DNA of 64,000 nucleotides, taken from assembly GCF_000176135.1 (NCBI RefSeq), contig NZ_ACZN01000019.1, forward strand, positions 1 to 64,000, read 5' to 3'. The notes below the pieces were generated by a model, which did no database searches, was not told the DNA's origin, and worked only from the letters and a program-made list of their open reading frames with translations. Positions 38,880 through 49,780 of this stretch are shown here, piece after piece (position 1 is the first letter of the stretch; the number at the start of each line of letters is the position of its first letter). The stretch is from Vibrio coralliilyticus ATCC BAA-450. GTDB taxonomy: Bacteria > Pseudomonadota > Gammaproteobacteria > Enterobacterales > Vibrionaceae. A program made the translations under genes and the position numbers.

Positions 38880-39680
38880 CTACACCGGGAAATGGGTCAC
38901 GCAGAGATCTTCACTCAGCCCGATATTAAATTTCTGCGTTTGACCATCCAACATCACTTCTAGCTGATACAGATCATTAGGATCAGGCTGACTAGCATCG
39001 AAATAGATCGGCGCTTCGACCTGGAATAGAGCGCTCGCATGATCATTTCGTACATCAATAGGCAGGTGATACGTCATTCCATTAAACTTAACTGAAGCAG
39101 AAATCAGCCCAGGTGAGTATGTTTTGTAGTGAAGATCGACCATAAACTCACAACCACCGCCGTGATGCCAGATCTGCTCGGTTACAACATGATCTAAACG
39201 CACATGGCGAATAAACTGTAAGTAAGGCTCTTTCCAGATACCCACTCGTGAGTCAAACTTCTGATGAGGTTGTTCACCTAAAGGACAAATATCCAGCCTG
39301 TCTTCTTCAAATAGAAGTTCTTCTTCCTCTTCAAGAAATAGGATCTCAAAACGATTTCGACCTAACTGCATGTAAGGGCGAATGTCCTTTTTGTATTCCA
39401 CCTGTGAGCCATCACAATCAAACAACGCGATACCATTAAGTCGTACTTCAGCATGGTAATCTACGCCACCGAGCACCAAGTCAACGGCTGGGAACGCCAG
39501 CATAGCCTCGTCAACTTCAATATCGTGCATCAAGTGCCACTCTTGCTCCGCAATCTCTTGTTCGGACAATGTATCAGGTAAGCGCGCGCTCAACGCTGCA
39601 GGGAAAGTAATGTCATCCTGAGGAACAGAAAGGTCAGTAAGCGGAGAGATCTGCCATAAGCCTGCGAGTGATAGCTGCAT
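38880..39680 (-). CDS. GH2-like beta-sandwich protein without a catalytic domain
   Basis: The 266-residue soluble protein resembles the two N-terminal domains of family 2 glycosidases such as beta-mannosidase: LAGLWQISPLTDLSVPQDDI, LPDTLSEQEIAEQEWHLMHDI, LVLGGVDYHAEVRLNGIALFD (sugar-binding sandwich), then DSRVGIWKEPYLQFIRHVRLDHVV and an immunoglobulin-like second domain. The TIM-barrel catalytic domain is absent and no frame downstream restores it, since the DUF2061 gene begins at once. No signal peptide is seen. It may be a carbohydrate-binding or regulatory protein. The assignment rests on pattern reading, not a search. Confidence 0.6.
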   Translation of the reverse strand: MQLSLAGLWQISPLTDLSVPQDDITFPAALSARLPDTLSEQEIAEQEWHLMHDIEVDEAMLAFPAVDLVLGGVDYHAEVRLNGIALFDCDGSQVEYKKDIRPYMQLGRNRFEILFLEEEEELLFEEDRLDICPLGEQPHQKFDSRVGIWKEPYLQFIRHVRLDHVVTEQIWHHGGGCEFMVDLHYKTYSPGLISASVKFNGMTYHLPIDVRNDHASALFQVEAPIYFDASQPDPNDLYQLEVMLDGQTQKFNIGLSEDLCVTHFPV

Positions 39681-39775
39681 GTTTCCCTTATTAAAATTGC
39701 GCTAGATCAAGTTTGGGTGATTATAAAGAATCGTCTGAATGAAAGATACTTATCCCTCGACGAATTACAGCGACA

Positions 39776-39801
39776 AAAAAACCAGCCTTTGGGCTGGTTT
39801 C
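39776..39801 (-). terminator. terminator of rraB
   Basis: AACCAGCC-CAAA-GGCTGGTT hairpin on the minus strand followed by a run of six T (AAAAAA on the plus strand), 13 bases after the rraB stop. Confidence 0.82.
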
Positions 39802-39813
39802 TTCAACAACTCT

Positions 39814-40227
39814 TTACTCTTCGTCGTCATCTTCTTCTGGGTACAGCGCATCTTCGCCTTCGTAGTAGGTACCCCATCCGTCGTAGATGATGTCGTATTT
39901 CTCTGCAAGGTGAATCAGCTTCTCTACTTGAGCATCAATCGCTTCTGCATCAAGAGCGGATTCCATTGTGGCGTCACAACACAACAGTTTGTTGCCATCT
40001 TCATCTTCTGTTTCTTCAGCTTCCAATACTTCAAAGCCCATTTTAAACGCTTCAACAACGGCTTTTTCCAGCGTATCAAAATCTTCTGCAAACAGGTGAT
40101 GTTCAATTTCATACAACGCATCTGGATCACTGCCATCTTCTCGTAAGGCTTGGATGATCTCGCGAGTCTCTTCCTTTTGAATCTCAATTAATTCTTCAAC
40201 TGATAGATATTCGTCTTCATGAGACAT
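39814..40227 (-). CDS. rraB: RraB, regulator of ribonuclease E activity
   Basis: Protein inhibitor that binds the C-terminal part of RNase E and changes which mRNAs it degrades. The 137-residue very acidic protein matches RraB, with the N-terminal helix [21 protein letters not shown], the central beta-alpha part ([20 protein letters not shown]) and DGWGTYYE near the C-terminus, and an acidic tail. It lies in the argF-arcA neighbourhood, as yjgD lies next to argI in E. coli. It is divergent from arcA with 565 bases between. Confidence 0.93.
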   Translation of the reverse strand: MSHEDEYLSVEELIEIQKEETREIIQALREDGSDPDALYEIEHHLFAEDFDTLEKAVVEAFKMGFEVLEAEETEDEDGNKLLCCDATMESALDAEAIDAQVEKLIHLAEKYDIIYDGWGTYYEGEDALYPEEDDDEE

Positions 40228-40792
40228 AAGTCGGCTCCAGATAGTGACAACATTGATCGATTTTTACCGCAACGGAATATCGCATGGATCCAGCGAAATT
40301 ACTACCCGCAATCCATTCGGATCGTCATCTTTATTGAGGCAATCATTAACGATCTCACCGGATCCAGCTCACAACATCGGAAACTTAACATTTTTTTATC
40401 ATCAGTGTGATTCAGAATTATCTGTGGTCGTCGATCACAGTTTCCTACCCTTAGTTATGCGTTTTTATTTTTCATCACTGCATATCTTAGGAAAAATGAG
40501 ATCTGCATAGAAATATACCTTTCTGCCACCAGCTAGCAAAGTTATGAATAGCTATGCTGAATTCAATTTTAATTTGTCAAAATTCTTCTTATAGCGTGGC
40601 GAATAGAGTCGCAAAGTCAGCGCACATATTTTACAGTTGAATTTTTAGTTAAAAAGCTCACAAAAAGCCAGTACAAAAGAATTAAAAACCACGAATTTAA
40701 TAAAAACTAGTTTTTGAACCCAACATTACTGCTTGCATCTTGATAACAACCTTGTCATAAATACGCACTGGATATTATTGTAAGGACGCAAA
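40228..40792. other. rraB-arcA divergent intergenic region
   Basis: 565 bases without a supported gene. Imperfect regulator-like motifs occur: TGTGGTCGTCGATCACA near 40423 (CRP-like, but the spacing is one base too long) and TTGAATTTTTAGTT at 40637-40650, a half ARG box. The last 150 bases are AT-rich and probably hold the arcA promoter; AAGGACG precedes the arcA ATG. Confidence 0.55.
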
Positions 40793-42022
40793 ATGAGTAA
40801 GTTGTACGTAGGCTCAGAAGTAGGCCAGTTAAGACGTGTATTGTTAGCCCGCCCAGAGCGAGCGTTAACCCACCTCACCCCTTCGAACTGCCATGAGCTA
40901 CTGTTTGACGATGTTCTTGCTGTGGAAGCAGCAGGTGAAGAACATGATCAGTTTGCACAAACTCTGACAAATCAGGGCGTCGAAGTATTACTACTTCACG
41001 ACCTCCTAGTAGAGACCTTGGCAGTGAAAGAAGCCAAGGAGTGGTTACTGGATACTCAGATTTCTGACTTCCGCTACGGACCGACGTTTGCTCGCGACCT
41101 ACGTCATTACTTATCGGATATGGATAATGAGCATTTAGCAACAATCTTGCTCGGTGGCCTAGCTTATTCAGAGCTGCCAATACAGTCTTCGTCAATGTTA
41201 CCTAAGATGCATCGTCCGCTGGACTTTGTTATCGAGCCATTACCAAACCATCTCTTCACTCGTGACACTTCATGTTGGGTTTACGGCGGTGTTTCTCTTA
41301 ACCCGATGATGAAACCAGCACGTCAACGTGAGACAAACCATCTACGAGCGATTTATCGCTGGCACCCAGTATTTGCAGGGCAAGATTTCATCAAATACTT
41401 TGGTGATGATGACCTGCATTATGACAATGCCAATATTGAAGGTGGCGATGTATTAGTAATCGGTAAAGGTGCAGTGTTGGTCGGTATGTCTGAACGTACG
41501 ACGGCACAAGGTGTTGAGAACTTAGCGGCAAACCTATTTAAGAATGGTCAAGCAAAAGAAGTGATTGCCATCGATTTGCCAAAACACCGTTCTTGCATGC
41601 ACTTGGATACGGTCATGACCCATATGGATATTGACACTTTCTCCGTTTACCCAGAGATCATGCGTAAAGACCTTGATACTTGGCGCCTGACTCCTAAGGG
41701 AGACAGCGAAGACGGTGAAATGAAAGTCGAGCAAGTTCCAAGCTACACTCACGCGATTGAAGAAGCACTTGGTGTCGATTACCTCAAGATCATCACAACA
41801 GGTGGTGACAACTATGAAGCGGAACGTGAGCAGTGGAATGACGCGAACAACGTTCTCACTGTGAAGCCAGGCGTAGTGATTGGCTATGAACGCAACGTCT
41901 ACACTAACGAGAAGTACGACAAAGCCGGTATTGAGGTCCTGACCATTCCAGGTAATGAACTGGGTCGCGGTCGCGGTGGTGCTCGTTGTATGAGCTGTCC
42001 AATTGAGCGTGACGATATCTAG
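40793..42022 (+). CDS. arcA: arginine deiminase
   Basis: Hydrolyses arginine to citrulline and ammonia, the first step of the arginine deiminase pathway. The 409-residue protein has the guanidine-modifying fold with [19 protein letters not shown], the catalytic acid/base regions [14 protein letters not shown] and [15 protein letters not shown], and the nucleophile Cys399 in [10 protein letters not shown] at the C-terminus, the standard ADI motif. Carbamate kinase (arcC) and the arginine/ornithine antiporter (arcD) are not adjacent; the argF product at 28.4 kb could supply the second step. It is monocistronic by its terminator. Confidence 0.95.
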   Translation: MSKLYVGSEVGQLRRVLLARPERALTHLTPSNCHELLFDDVLAVEAAGEEHDQFAQTLTNQGVEVLLLHDLLVETLAVKEAKEWLLDTQISDFRYGPTFARDLRHYLSDMDNEHLATILLGGLAYSELPIQSSSMLPKMHRPLDFVIEPLPNHLFTRDTSCWVYGGVSLNPMMKPARQRETNHLRAIYRWHPVFAGQDFIKYFGDDDLHYDNANIEGGDVLVIGKGAVLVGMSERTTAQGVENLAANLFKNGQAKEVIAIDLPKHRSCMHLDTVMTHMDIDTFSVYPEIMRKDLDTWRLTPKGDSEDGEMKVEQVPSYTHAIEEALGVDYLKIITTGGDNYEAEREQWNDANNVLTVKPGVVIGYERNVYTNEKYDKAGIEVLTIPGNELGRGRGGARCMSCPIERDDI

Positions 42023-42041
42023 CGATAAGCAATAAATACTG

Positions 42042-42076
42042 AAAGGGTTGGCGTGAAAGCGCCAACCTTTTTTTGT
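42042..42076 (+). terminator. terminator of arcA
   Basis: AAAGGGTTGGCG/CGCCAACCTTT hairpin with one bulge followed by TTTTG, 20 bases after the arcA stop. Confidence 0.85.
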
Positions 42077-42099
42077 TTTAGATATGATGATCACCAGAG

Positions 42100-42129
42100 A
42101 TAAAAAAGCCCCAGTCTATGCTGAGGCTC
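42100..42129 (-). terminator. terminator of plsC
   Basis: On the minus strand AGCCTCAG-CATAGA-CTGGGGCT (one G-U pair) is followed by TTTTTTA, 28 bases after the plsC stop. Confidence 0.8.
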
Positions 42130-42155
42130 AATTTCGTTATCTCATTAACTAGAAG

Positions 42156-42896
42156 TTAAGCTTTTACGCCCGCTTGCTGATTGAGCATTGCTACTTCTTT
42201 ATCCAGAGATTCGAGCTTATCTTTCATCTGTTCACGACATAAATTTGCCAACTCTCGGATGTTTTCCTTACCGTATTCTTCTGTACTGATAGGTGGCAGC
42301 ATTTCAACAATCACATGGCCATTATTCCAGCGGTTGAGTTTAAGCCCACTGGTAGAGCTACAGACAATAGGAACGATAGGCAACTTAGCGCCAATCGCAG
42401 CGTGGAACGCGCCCGTCTTAAACGGCAATAAGCCACGGCCACGTGAACGGGTTCCTTCTGGGAACATCCACACAGAAACGTCACTTTGATTCATGCTGTC
42501 GACCACCTGATCAATCGTCCCTTTCGCTTTAGAACGGTTAGCACGATCAATCAGAATGTTGCCCGTCAGCCAGTAAAGCTGACCAAACAGCGGCATCCAC
42601 GCCAAGCTCTTTTTACCGACCGTGACAACTTTTGGCGTCACAGCAGAAGAAACGGTAAACAAATCCCAGTTGTTCTGGTGGTTAGCAATATAAATATGCT
42701 GGCCACGTTTGTATGCGTCCTCTGGTAAACGCAGTTCTAATGTGATGCCAAATACTCGTGACATCTTGCCAAACAGGCGACCAAAGGTAAAAACGTGTTT
42801 TGGGTTACGCGGGCTAAGTAAACAATAGCCGCATCCAAACACAAACATCACAATTGCAAAAATCGCGACAGCTAATACACGTAGTAGTGCAATCAT
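42156..42896 (-). CDS. plsC: 1-acyl-sn-glycerol-3-phosphate acyltransferase
   Basis: Makes phosphatidic acid from lysophosphatidic acid at the inner membrane, the second acylation of phospholipid synthesis. The 246-residue protein starts with a hydrophobic anchor (LLRVLAVAIFAIVMFVFGCG), has the catalytic HX4D motif NHQNNWD (His73, Asp78), FPEGTRSRG near 143-151 and the later motif LPIVPIVC. Length fits E. coli PlsC. It is monocistronic, closed by its own terminator, and unlinked to parC, its usual E. coli neighbour. Confidence 0.94.
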   Translation of the reverse strand: MIALLRVLAVAIFAIVMFVFGCGYCLLSPRNPKHVFTFGRLFGKMSRVFGITLELRLPEDAYKRGQHIYIANHQNNWDLFTVSSAVTPKVVTVGKKSLAWMPLFGQLYWLTGNILIDRANRSKAKGTIDQVVDSMNQSDVSVWMFPEGTRSRGRGLLPFKTGAFHAAIGAKLPIVPIVCSSTSGLKLNRWNNGHVIVEMLPPISTEEYGKENIRELANLCREQMKDKLESLDKEVAMLNQQAGVKA

Positions 42897-42964
42897 TGGT
42901 TGTTCTCCAAGAACAAAACAGTCAATAACATATGCCCAAGACTCTAACTGATCTAGCGCTCATA

Positions 42965-42993
42965 AAAAAGCCGAAACTCTCGTTTCGGCTTAC
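42965..42993 (-). terminator. terminator of murA
   Basis: On the minus strand AAGCCGAAAC-GAGA-GTTTCGGCTT is followed by TTTTATG, 16 bases after the murA stop. It ends the mla-ibaG-murA operon. Confidence 0.85.
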
Positions 42994-43008
42994 AAATGTT
43001 AGCTGAGG

Positions 43009-44283
<1,275 letters not shown>

Positions 44284-44538
44284 TTACAGTGACATCAACT
44301 TCTTATCACGCGCCCACTCTTCTGGAGAGTAAGCTTTAATGGACACAGCATGGATGTCATTTCTTTGGATATATTCCATCAATGGAGCGTAAATCAGTTG
44401 TTGCTTCTTAACGCGGCTCATTCCTTCGAAACTAGCATCAACAGCGACCACTTCATAATGGCTGCCTTCACCTTTAACGTGTAGCTCTTCCAGGTTAAGT
44501 GCTTCTTCTAAAATCTGTTGTACTTTTGCGCTATCCAC
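44284..44538 (-). CDS. ibaG: BolA family protein IbaG
   Basis: Small BolA-like protein that pairs with monothiol glutaredoxin Grx4 to handle [2Fe-2S] clusters. The 84-residue protein has the family core [23 protein letters not shown] and [13 protein letters not shown] with the conserved His of SHYEV. It sits between mlaB and murA, exactly as yrbA/ibaG does in E. coli. Confidence 0.93.
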   Translation of the reverse strand: MDSAKVQQILEEALNLEELHVKGEGSHYEVVAVDASFEGMSRVKKQQLIYAPLMEYIQRNDIHAVSIKAYSPEEWARDKKLMSL

Positions 44539-44551
44539 AATTCACCCCTGT

Positions 44552-44860
44552 TTAATTCTTTAAATGCCCGTCGATAAACTCTTCGACATTACTCAACTGA
44601 AATAAAGTTAGCAGTTGTTTTGGCACGAAGCTGAGCATTATATGACAGTTTTGCTTTTTTGCATGCTCTAATAGATGAATTAACATAACCATACCTGCTG
44701 AATCGACTCTTTCGACCTGTTCTAGGCTGATTTCAATCGTAGAGCTGGTCACCTTCCAGTTACATAATGAGCGCCATAAGGCGGGTACCGACTCTCTATC
44801 CAGCGCGCCAGTAATTTGGTAGTGGTCGTCAGACACACTTAGCCATTGTTTGGCACTCAT
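44552..44860 (-). CDS. mlaB: Mla system STAS-domain protein MlaB
   Basis: Cytoplasmic STAS protein that stabilises the MlaF ATPase in the MlaFEDB inner-membrane complex. The 102-residue protein has the STAS pattern YQITGALDRESVPALWRSL and VERVDSAGMVMLIHLL with the conserved Ser of DSAG. Its start overlaps the mlaC stop by 4 bases (ATGA), showing translational coupling. Confidence 0.9.
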   Translation of the reverse strand: MSAKQWLSVSDDHYQITGALDRESVPALWRSLCNWKVTSSTIEISLEQVERVDSAGMVMLIHLLEHAKKQNCHIMLSFVPKQLLTLFQLSNVEEFIDGHLKN

Positions 44861-45498
44861 TTCTCTTTACCTTCAAAACGAATTGGCTGTGCAGCGAGAT
44901 CTTCCAAATCTTTCGCTACCGCAAGAATACCTTCCTGACGTAACTTGCCACTCCATTCAGACTGTTTGCTTGATAAAAGGCTGATGCCCTCTGCAATCAT
45001 ATCAAACGCCTTCCACTCACCACTCTTTTTGTCCTTACGAAGTTTGAACTCGAGTTTGATGTTTGGGCGTGGCGCATCGATGATTTCAACCTTAACGCCT
45101 GTAATGCTTTTCTTAGGTCTGGATTTTGGCTCTGGGCCAAATTTAATGTCCTGATTGGTGTATTGAGTCAATACCTGAGCATAAGAACTCACCAAATAAG
45201 CACGAAACGCTTCAATGAACTTACCAACATCCTCTCGTTTTGCTCCTTTCAGGTTAGGGCCTAATAGCTTAAGGGCAGCGTATTTTTCATTGACGTATGG
45301 CATCAGCTCTTCTTCGACAATCACTTTGAGATAGTCTGGGTCCTGGTGCACTTTATCTTGTTCAGCTTTCAATCTGGCAAACGCCTGTTCAGACACCTGC
45401 TTCATCATCTGGTAAGGCTGGGTTTTATCTATTTGAGCCGCAGAAGCGGTAAACGACAGAGCAAATGTCACCAAAGTGAGTACTAACTTTTTCAACAT
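44857..45498 (-). CDS. mlaC: periplasmic phospholipid-binding protein MlaC
   Basis: Carries phospholipid across the periplasm between the MlaA-OmpC complex and MlaFEDB. The 213-residue protein has a signal peptide (MLKKLVLTLVTFALSFTAS, cut after SAA) and the MlaC/Ttg2D fold, with MMKQVSEQAFARLKAEQDK, LKLLGPNLKGAKREDVGKF and WKAFDMIAEGISLLSSKQSE. It lies in the middle of the mla operon; its stop overlaps mlaB. Confidence 0.94.
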   Translation of the reverse strand: MLKKLVLTLVTFALSFTASAAQIDKTQPYQMMKQVSEQAFARLKAEQDKVHQDPDYLKVIVEEELMPYVNEKYAALKLLGPNLKGAKREDVGKFIEAFRAYLVSSYAQVLTQYTNQDIKFGPEPKSRPKKSITGVKVEIIDAPRPNIKLEFKLRKDKKSGEWKAFDMIAEGISLLSSKQSEWSGKLRQEGILAVAKDLEDLAAQPIRFEGKEK

Positions 45499-45500
45499 GA

Positions 45501-45992
45501 TTATTCCTCTTCTTTAGCCGAATCAGAACCGCCGACGCTGTACAGCACCTGGCCGATCAAATCTTCCAATACGAGAGCGGATTTAGTGTCTTCAATATAG
45601 TCACCCTCCACCAGCATTTGCTCATCATCAAAAACAAAGCCCGGAGTTAAGCCAATGTACTGCTCACCAATAAGGCCAGAAGTTAAGATCTTAACACTGG
45701 AGGTTTCTGGAAATTGGTCATACTGACTGCCAATTGCCATCGTCACGACAGGTAGCAAGTTTTCTGTATCCAAGCCAATATCCGTCACTCGCCCAACAAC
45801 GACACCGCCTACTTTCACTGGCGAGCGAACTTTAAGACTGCCAATGTTGTCGAACTCTGCTTTCAGTGAGTAAGTATCATTTGAGCCAATGCCCTTTACG
45901 TCAGCGACTTGAAAAATCATCACCAGAATTGCGCAAATTCCAGCAAGGACAAAACTGCCGACCCATAATTCAATTTTTCTTGTTTGTTGCAT
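45501..45992 (-). CDS. mlaD: Mla system MCE-domain protein MlaD
   Basis: Inner-membrane anchored MCE protein that forms the hexameric periplasmic ring of MlaFEDB and holds lipid. The 163-residue protein has an N-terminal membrane helix (GSFVLAGICAILVMIFQVAD) and one MCE domain (LKAEFDNIGSLKVRSPVKVG and GVVVGRVTDIGLDTENLLPVV). It ends in an acidic tail. It lies 2 bases after mlaE and 2 before mlaC. Confidence 0.95.
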   Translation of the reverse strand: MQQTRKIELWVGSFVLAGICAILVMIFQVADVKGIGSNDTYSLKAEFDNIGSLKVRSPVKVGGVVVGRVTDIGLDTENLLPVVTMAIGSQYDQFPETSSVKILTSGLIGEQYIGLTPGFVFDDEQMLVEGDYIEDTKSALVLEDLIGQVLYSVGGSDSAKEEE

Positions 45993-45994
45993 AC

Positions 45995-46786
45995 TTAGTT
46001 CCCAAACATCAATGCAGTCAGTACAAAGTCTAAACCAAGTACCGCCAATGAAGAGTGTACGACTGTACGTGTCGTTGCCCGGCTGATACCTTCCGAGGTC
46101 GGAATCGCATCATAGCCATTAAACAGTGCTATCCAAGTTACAGTAATGGCAAACACCAAGCTCTTAATCATGCTGTTGCCAATATCTTGGCCCAATTCGA
46201 CGGAGGCTTGCATCGCGGACCAGAAGCTACCGTGGTCAATGCCTTTCCAATCCACACCAACCAACTGGCCTCCCCAAATTCCGACAGCCATAAAAATCAT
46301 GGCCAGCATTGGCATGGAAATCACACCAGCCCAGAAACGTGGCGCAATAACTCGTTTTAGTGGGTCGACAGCCATCATTTCCATACTGGATAGCTGCTCT
46401 GTCGCTTTCATCAGACCGATTTCAGCCGTCAACGCAGAACCTGCACGACCAGCAAATAGCAAAGCTGTCACCACAGGTCCAAGTTCACGTAAAAGTGACA
46501 AGGCGACCATTTGACCCAATGCGCCTTCTGCCCCGAAGTCGACCAGAATGACATAACCTTGCAGGCTCAATACCATGCCAATAAATAAGCCGGACAGCAC
46601 AATAATGATCAGGGACTGAACTCCAACGCTGTAGAGTTGCTTCACCAGCAAAGGTAAATTTTGGATTGGGCGTGGACGAGAAGCCAGTGCACCAAACAGC
46701 ATTAAACTAGCACGACCAAACGACTCGCAGACACCCATAGCTCTGCGTCCTGTCGATGCGACAAAATTCGCGAAGTCAGACAACAT
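45995..46786 (-). CDS. mlaE: Mla system permease MlaE
   Basis: Membrane permease of MlaFEDB that passes lipid between the membrane and the MlaD ring. The 263-residue protein has about five to six hydrophobic helices and the coupling segment typical of the family, [21 protein letters not shown] followed by [17 protein letters not shown]. Its start codon overlaps the mlaF stop by one base (TGATG). Confidence 0.95.
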   Translation of the reverse strand: MLSDFANFVASTGRRAMGVCESFGRASLMLFGALASRPRPIQNLPLLVKQLYSVGVQSLIIIVLSGLFIGMVLSLQGYVILVDFGAEGALGQMVALSLLRELGPVVTALLFAGRAGSALTAEIGLMKATEQLSSMEMMAVDPLKRVIAPRFWAGVISMPMLAMIFMAVGIWGGQLVGVDWKGIDHGSFWSAMQASVELGQDIGNSMIKSLVFAITVTWIALFNGYDAIPTSEGISRATTRTVVHSSLAVLGLDFVLTALMFGN

Positions 46787-47580
46787 CAGAATAGCTCCTT
46801 CGCAATAGGTTGAGCAGGATAACGAAATGGTACTGGGCCATCCGCATCTCCTTTAAGAAATTGTTGAACTTGCGGGTCAGGGTTATCACTCAGTTCTTGT
46901 GGCGAGCCTTTGGCTATGATTTTACCGTTAGCCAGAATATAGACCCAATCAGCGATACTCATCACTTCAGGGACATCATGAGAGACCACAATAGAGGTGA
47001 CATCGAGAGCTTGGTTCAGGTTACGTATAAGCTCCACCAACACTCCCATGGTAATCGGGTCCTGCCCCACAAAAGGTTCATCGTACATAATGAGTTCAGG
47101 ATCAAGCGCGATAGCACGTGCTAATGCTGCTCGGCGAGCCATACCGCCAGACAATTCGCTTGGCATCAACTGAGAAGCGCCACGAAGCCCGACCGCCTCT
47201 AATTTGAGTAGCACTAAGGTTCGGATAAGCTCTTCGTTTAAATCGGTATGCTCACGAAGAGGGAAAGCTACGTTGTCAAAAACGTTAAGATCAGTAAATA
47301 GCGCTCCAGACTGGAACAACATACTCATCTTTTTACGTTCTTTATATAGCTGCTTGCGGCTGAGTGACGGAATATTCTTGCCATCAAACAATACTTCCCC
47401 TCGCTCAGGGTATAGCTGACCACCAATCAGGCGCAGCAAAGTCGTCTTACCTATGCCCGAAGGCCCCATAATGGCGGTGATCTTACCTTTCGGCACATGC
47501 AAGCTGACATCGTCGAAGATCTTTCTTTCTCCACGAGAAAACGTCAGATTATTAACGGTTACGAGATCGGATGAGGACAT
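46786..47580 (-). CDS. mlaF: Mla system ATPase MlaF
   Basis: ABC ATPase that powers phospholipid movement by MlaFEDB, keeping the outer leaflet of the outer membrane free of phospholipid. The 264-residue protein has Walker A GPSGIGKT (39-46), signature [17 protein letters not shown], Walker [14 protein letters not shown] and switch [10 protein letters not shown]. The ATG at 47580 is chosen because AGGG lies 7 bases before it; an upstream ATG at 47595 would add five residues. It is the first gene of mlaFEDCB-ibaG-murA and diverges from yrbG. Confidence 0.95.
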   Translation of the reverse strand: MSSSDLVTVNNLTFSRGERKIFDDVSLHVPKGKITAIMGPSGIGKTTLLRLIGGQLYPERGEVLFDGKNIPSLSRKQLYKERKKMSMLFQSGALFTDLNVFDNVAFPLREHTDLNEELIRTLVLLKLEAVGLRGASQLMPSELSGGMARRAALARAIALDPELIMYDEPFVGQDPITMGVLVELIRNLNQALDVTSIVVSHDVPEVMSIADWVYILANGKIIAKGSPQELSDNPDPQVQQFLKGDADGPVPFRYPAQPIAKELF

Positions 47581-47815
47581 GGTAAACCCTGCCATAGCTT
47601 ATTGAATGGGCAATCATAAGCACATTGTGTGAAAATTAAAAGCACTGTTCAATTAATTATGGCTGACATTTTTTTAAATGAAGTCTGTTTCATTCTAAAA
47701 GTCTAATACGTCCGTCAATTTAAATGGTTAACAATTAATTGCTTCCCTTTTAGCACCTAAACCGTCAAAATTAACGGTTAAATTTATCACGTTGTACACT
47801 GAATTAAGGATCATC

Positions 47816-48787
47816 ATGTTTGAAGCCATAGCGTTTCTCGTCGTTGGATTAATCTTTCTGGTTTGGAGCGCAGACAAGCTCGTATTTGGTGCCGCTGCTC
47901 TAGCCCGAAATATAGGTATTTCTCCATTGGTGATCGGTATGACCATCCTAGCGATGGGCTCTTCGGCGCCAGAAATGATGGTGTCAGCTACTGCGGCGCT
48001 GGACGGCAAAACGGATACCGCTGTCGGTAACGTTTTAGGCTCTAATATCGCTAATATTGCCTTAATTCTCGGTATTACCGCGATGATAAAGCCACTTTCT
48101 ATCAGTTCTGCGGTTTTGCGTCGTGAACTACCGTTAATGATCGGCGTCACTATCCTTGCGGGTGTTTTACTTTGGGATAGCCACTTGGGCTTCTATGAAG
48201 GTGTTCTGCTGTTTGTCCTGTTTGCAGCCTTTATCCTTGCCATGCTTAGAATCAGTAAAAAAGAGAAAGACAGCGGCAGCCCTGATCCATTATTAGAGGA
48301 CCAAGAGTCAGAAGTACCTGAAGGCGTTAGTAATGGCAAAGCGGCGATGTGGGTTGTGGTTGGCTTGATTATCCTACCTATCGCTGCAGATACACTGGTA
48401 AATAATGCTGTATATATTGCGCAGTACTTCGGAATGAGCGATCTGGTTATCGGTTTGACCATTATTGCGGTTGGCACCAGCCTACCTGAACTTGCAGCTT
48501 CGCTTGCGGGCGTAATGAAAGGCGAAGACGACATGGCTGTCGGTAACATCATTGGTTCTAACGTTTTCAACATTCTTGCCGTGATGGGGATTCCAGGCAT
48601 CCTTAACCCTTCCGTCCTCAGCGAATATGCCATGGGGCGTGATTTCTGGATCATGCTGGGTATTTCGTTGCTGTTGGTTGCAATGGCATTAGGTAAATCT
48701 CGTAGTATCAACCGAATAGAAGGTGCTGTATTATTCTGCTGCTTTATTGCTTATCAGGGATACCTAATCCTTAACATGACAGCTTAA
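47816..48787 (+). CDS. yrbG: YrbG family calcium/sodium antiporter
   Basis: Membrane protein of the CaCA superfamily, predicted to exchange Ca2+ for Na+ or H+. The 323-residue protein has the two inverted alpha repeats, ILAMGSSAPEMMVSATAAL in the first half and IIAVGTSLPELAASLAGVM in the second, each holding the ion-coordinating Glu. About ten membrane helices are seen. The frame opens 8 codons earlier, but the ATG at 47816 has AAGGA 7 bases before it. It begins the plus-strand cluster yrbG-kdsD-kdsC-lptCAB, as in E. coli. Confidence 0.93.
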   Translation: MFEAIAFLVVGLIFLVWSADKLVFGAAALARNIGISPLVIGMTILAMGSSAPEMMVSATAALDGKTDTAVGNVLGSNIANIALILGITAMIKPLSISSAVLRRELPLMIGVTILAGVLLWDSHLGFYEGVLLFVLFAAFILAMLRISKKEKDSGSPDPLLEDQESEVPEGVSNGKAAMWVVVGLIILPIAADTLVNNAVYIAQYFGMSDLVIGLTIIAVGTSLPELAASLAGVMKGEDDMAVGNIIGSNVFNILAVMGIPGILNPSVLSEYAMGRDFWIMLGISLLLVAMALGKSRSINRIEGAVLFCCFIAYQGYLILNMTA

Positions 48788-48814
48788 ATTTAGTTTTGCC
48801 TGCCGGAGAGTGAC

Positions 48815-49780
48815 ATGTTTGATTTTCGCTCGGCTGCTCTTGATGTATTAAAAACAGAAATCGAAGCCCTTGAGCAGCTTGATCAGTATATTAACGACGA
48901 TTTTGTCCAAGCCTGTGAATTGATCCTTGCCAATAAAGAAGGCAAGGTTGCCGTCATGGGGATGGGAAAGTCAGGACATATTGGAAACAAGATTGCTGCT
49001 AGTCTAGCCAGCACTGGAACCTCAGCGTTTTTCGTTCACCCCGGTGAAGCCGCACACGGCGACCTAGGGATGATCGAACCTGGCGACATTGTCCTTGCGA
49101 TTTCTAACTCTGGCGAATCTTCTGAGATTTTGGGGCTATTCCCAGTCCTTAAACGTCTCAATATCAAAATCATCAGCATGACAGGTAAGCCTGAATCTAA
49201 CATGGCTAAGTTGTCCGACTATCACTTACAAATCACGGTTCCGAAAGAAGCTTGCCCACTGGGTTTAGCGCCAACGGCCAGTACCACTGCGACATTAGCT
49301 ATGGGCGACGCACTAGCGGTAGCCTTACTACAAGCTCGTGGTTTCACAGCTGAAGATTTTGCACTCTCTCATCCGGGTGGGGCATTGGGTAGAAAATTGC
49401 TACTTAAGCTATCGGACATAATGCACACGGGTGAGCAACTTCCTCTAGTAACACCAGATACTGTGGTACGAGAAGCGTTGCTGGAAATCAGCCAGAAAGG
49501 CTTAGGCATGACTGCCGTCGTTGATGGCCACCAGCACCTAGTCGGTATTTTCACTGACGGCGACCTGCGCCGTATCCTAGACAAGAGAATCGACATTCAC
49601 AGTGCTTTAATTGGCGAAGTCATGACAACCAATCCAACGACCGCCAGCCCTAATATTCTTGCAGCTGAAGGTCTCAACCTTATGCAGCAGAAAAGCATTA
49701 ATGGCCTAATTCTATGCCTAGACGGCAAAGTTGTCGGTGCGTTAAATATGCATGATTTATTAAAAGCGGGAGTGATGTGA
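48815..49780 (+). CDS. kdsD: arabinose-5-phosphate isomerase
   Basis: Converts ribulose 5-phosphate to arabinose 5-phosphate for Kdo synthesis. The 321-residue protein has an N-terminal SIS sugar-phosphate domain (GMGKSGHIGNKIAASLASTG and AISNSGESSEILGLFP) and two C-terminal CBS domains (about 205-321). The end overlaps the kdsC start by 4 bases. Together with KdsC it feeds the LPS inner core built before transport by the Lpt proteins. Confidence 0.95.
   Translation: MFDFRSAALDVLKTEIEALEQLDQYINDDFVQACELILANKEGKVAVMGMGKSGHIGNKIAASLASTGTSAFFVHPGEAAHGDLGMIEPGDIVLAISNSGESSEILGLFPVLKRLNIKIISMTGKPESNMAKLSDYHLQITVPKEACPLGLAPTASTTATLAMGDALAVALLQARGFTAEDFALSHPGGALGRKLLLKLSDIMHTGEQLPLVTPDTVVREALLEISQKGLGMTAVVDGHQHLVGIFTDGDLRRILDKRIDIHSALIGEVMTTNPTTASPNILAAEGLNLMQQKSINGLILCLDGKVVGALNMHDLLKAGVM

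Noticed and set aside
40423-40440. CRP-like TGTGGTCGTCGATCACA before arcA
   Set aside because: The half-sites are 7 bases apart instead of 6 and one half is imperfect.
41534-42094. 186-codon frame opposite arcA
   Set aside because: Antisense shadow that runs into the arcA terminator; no recognisable protein features.
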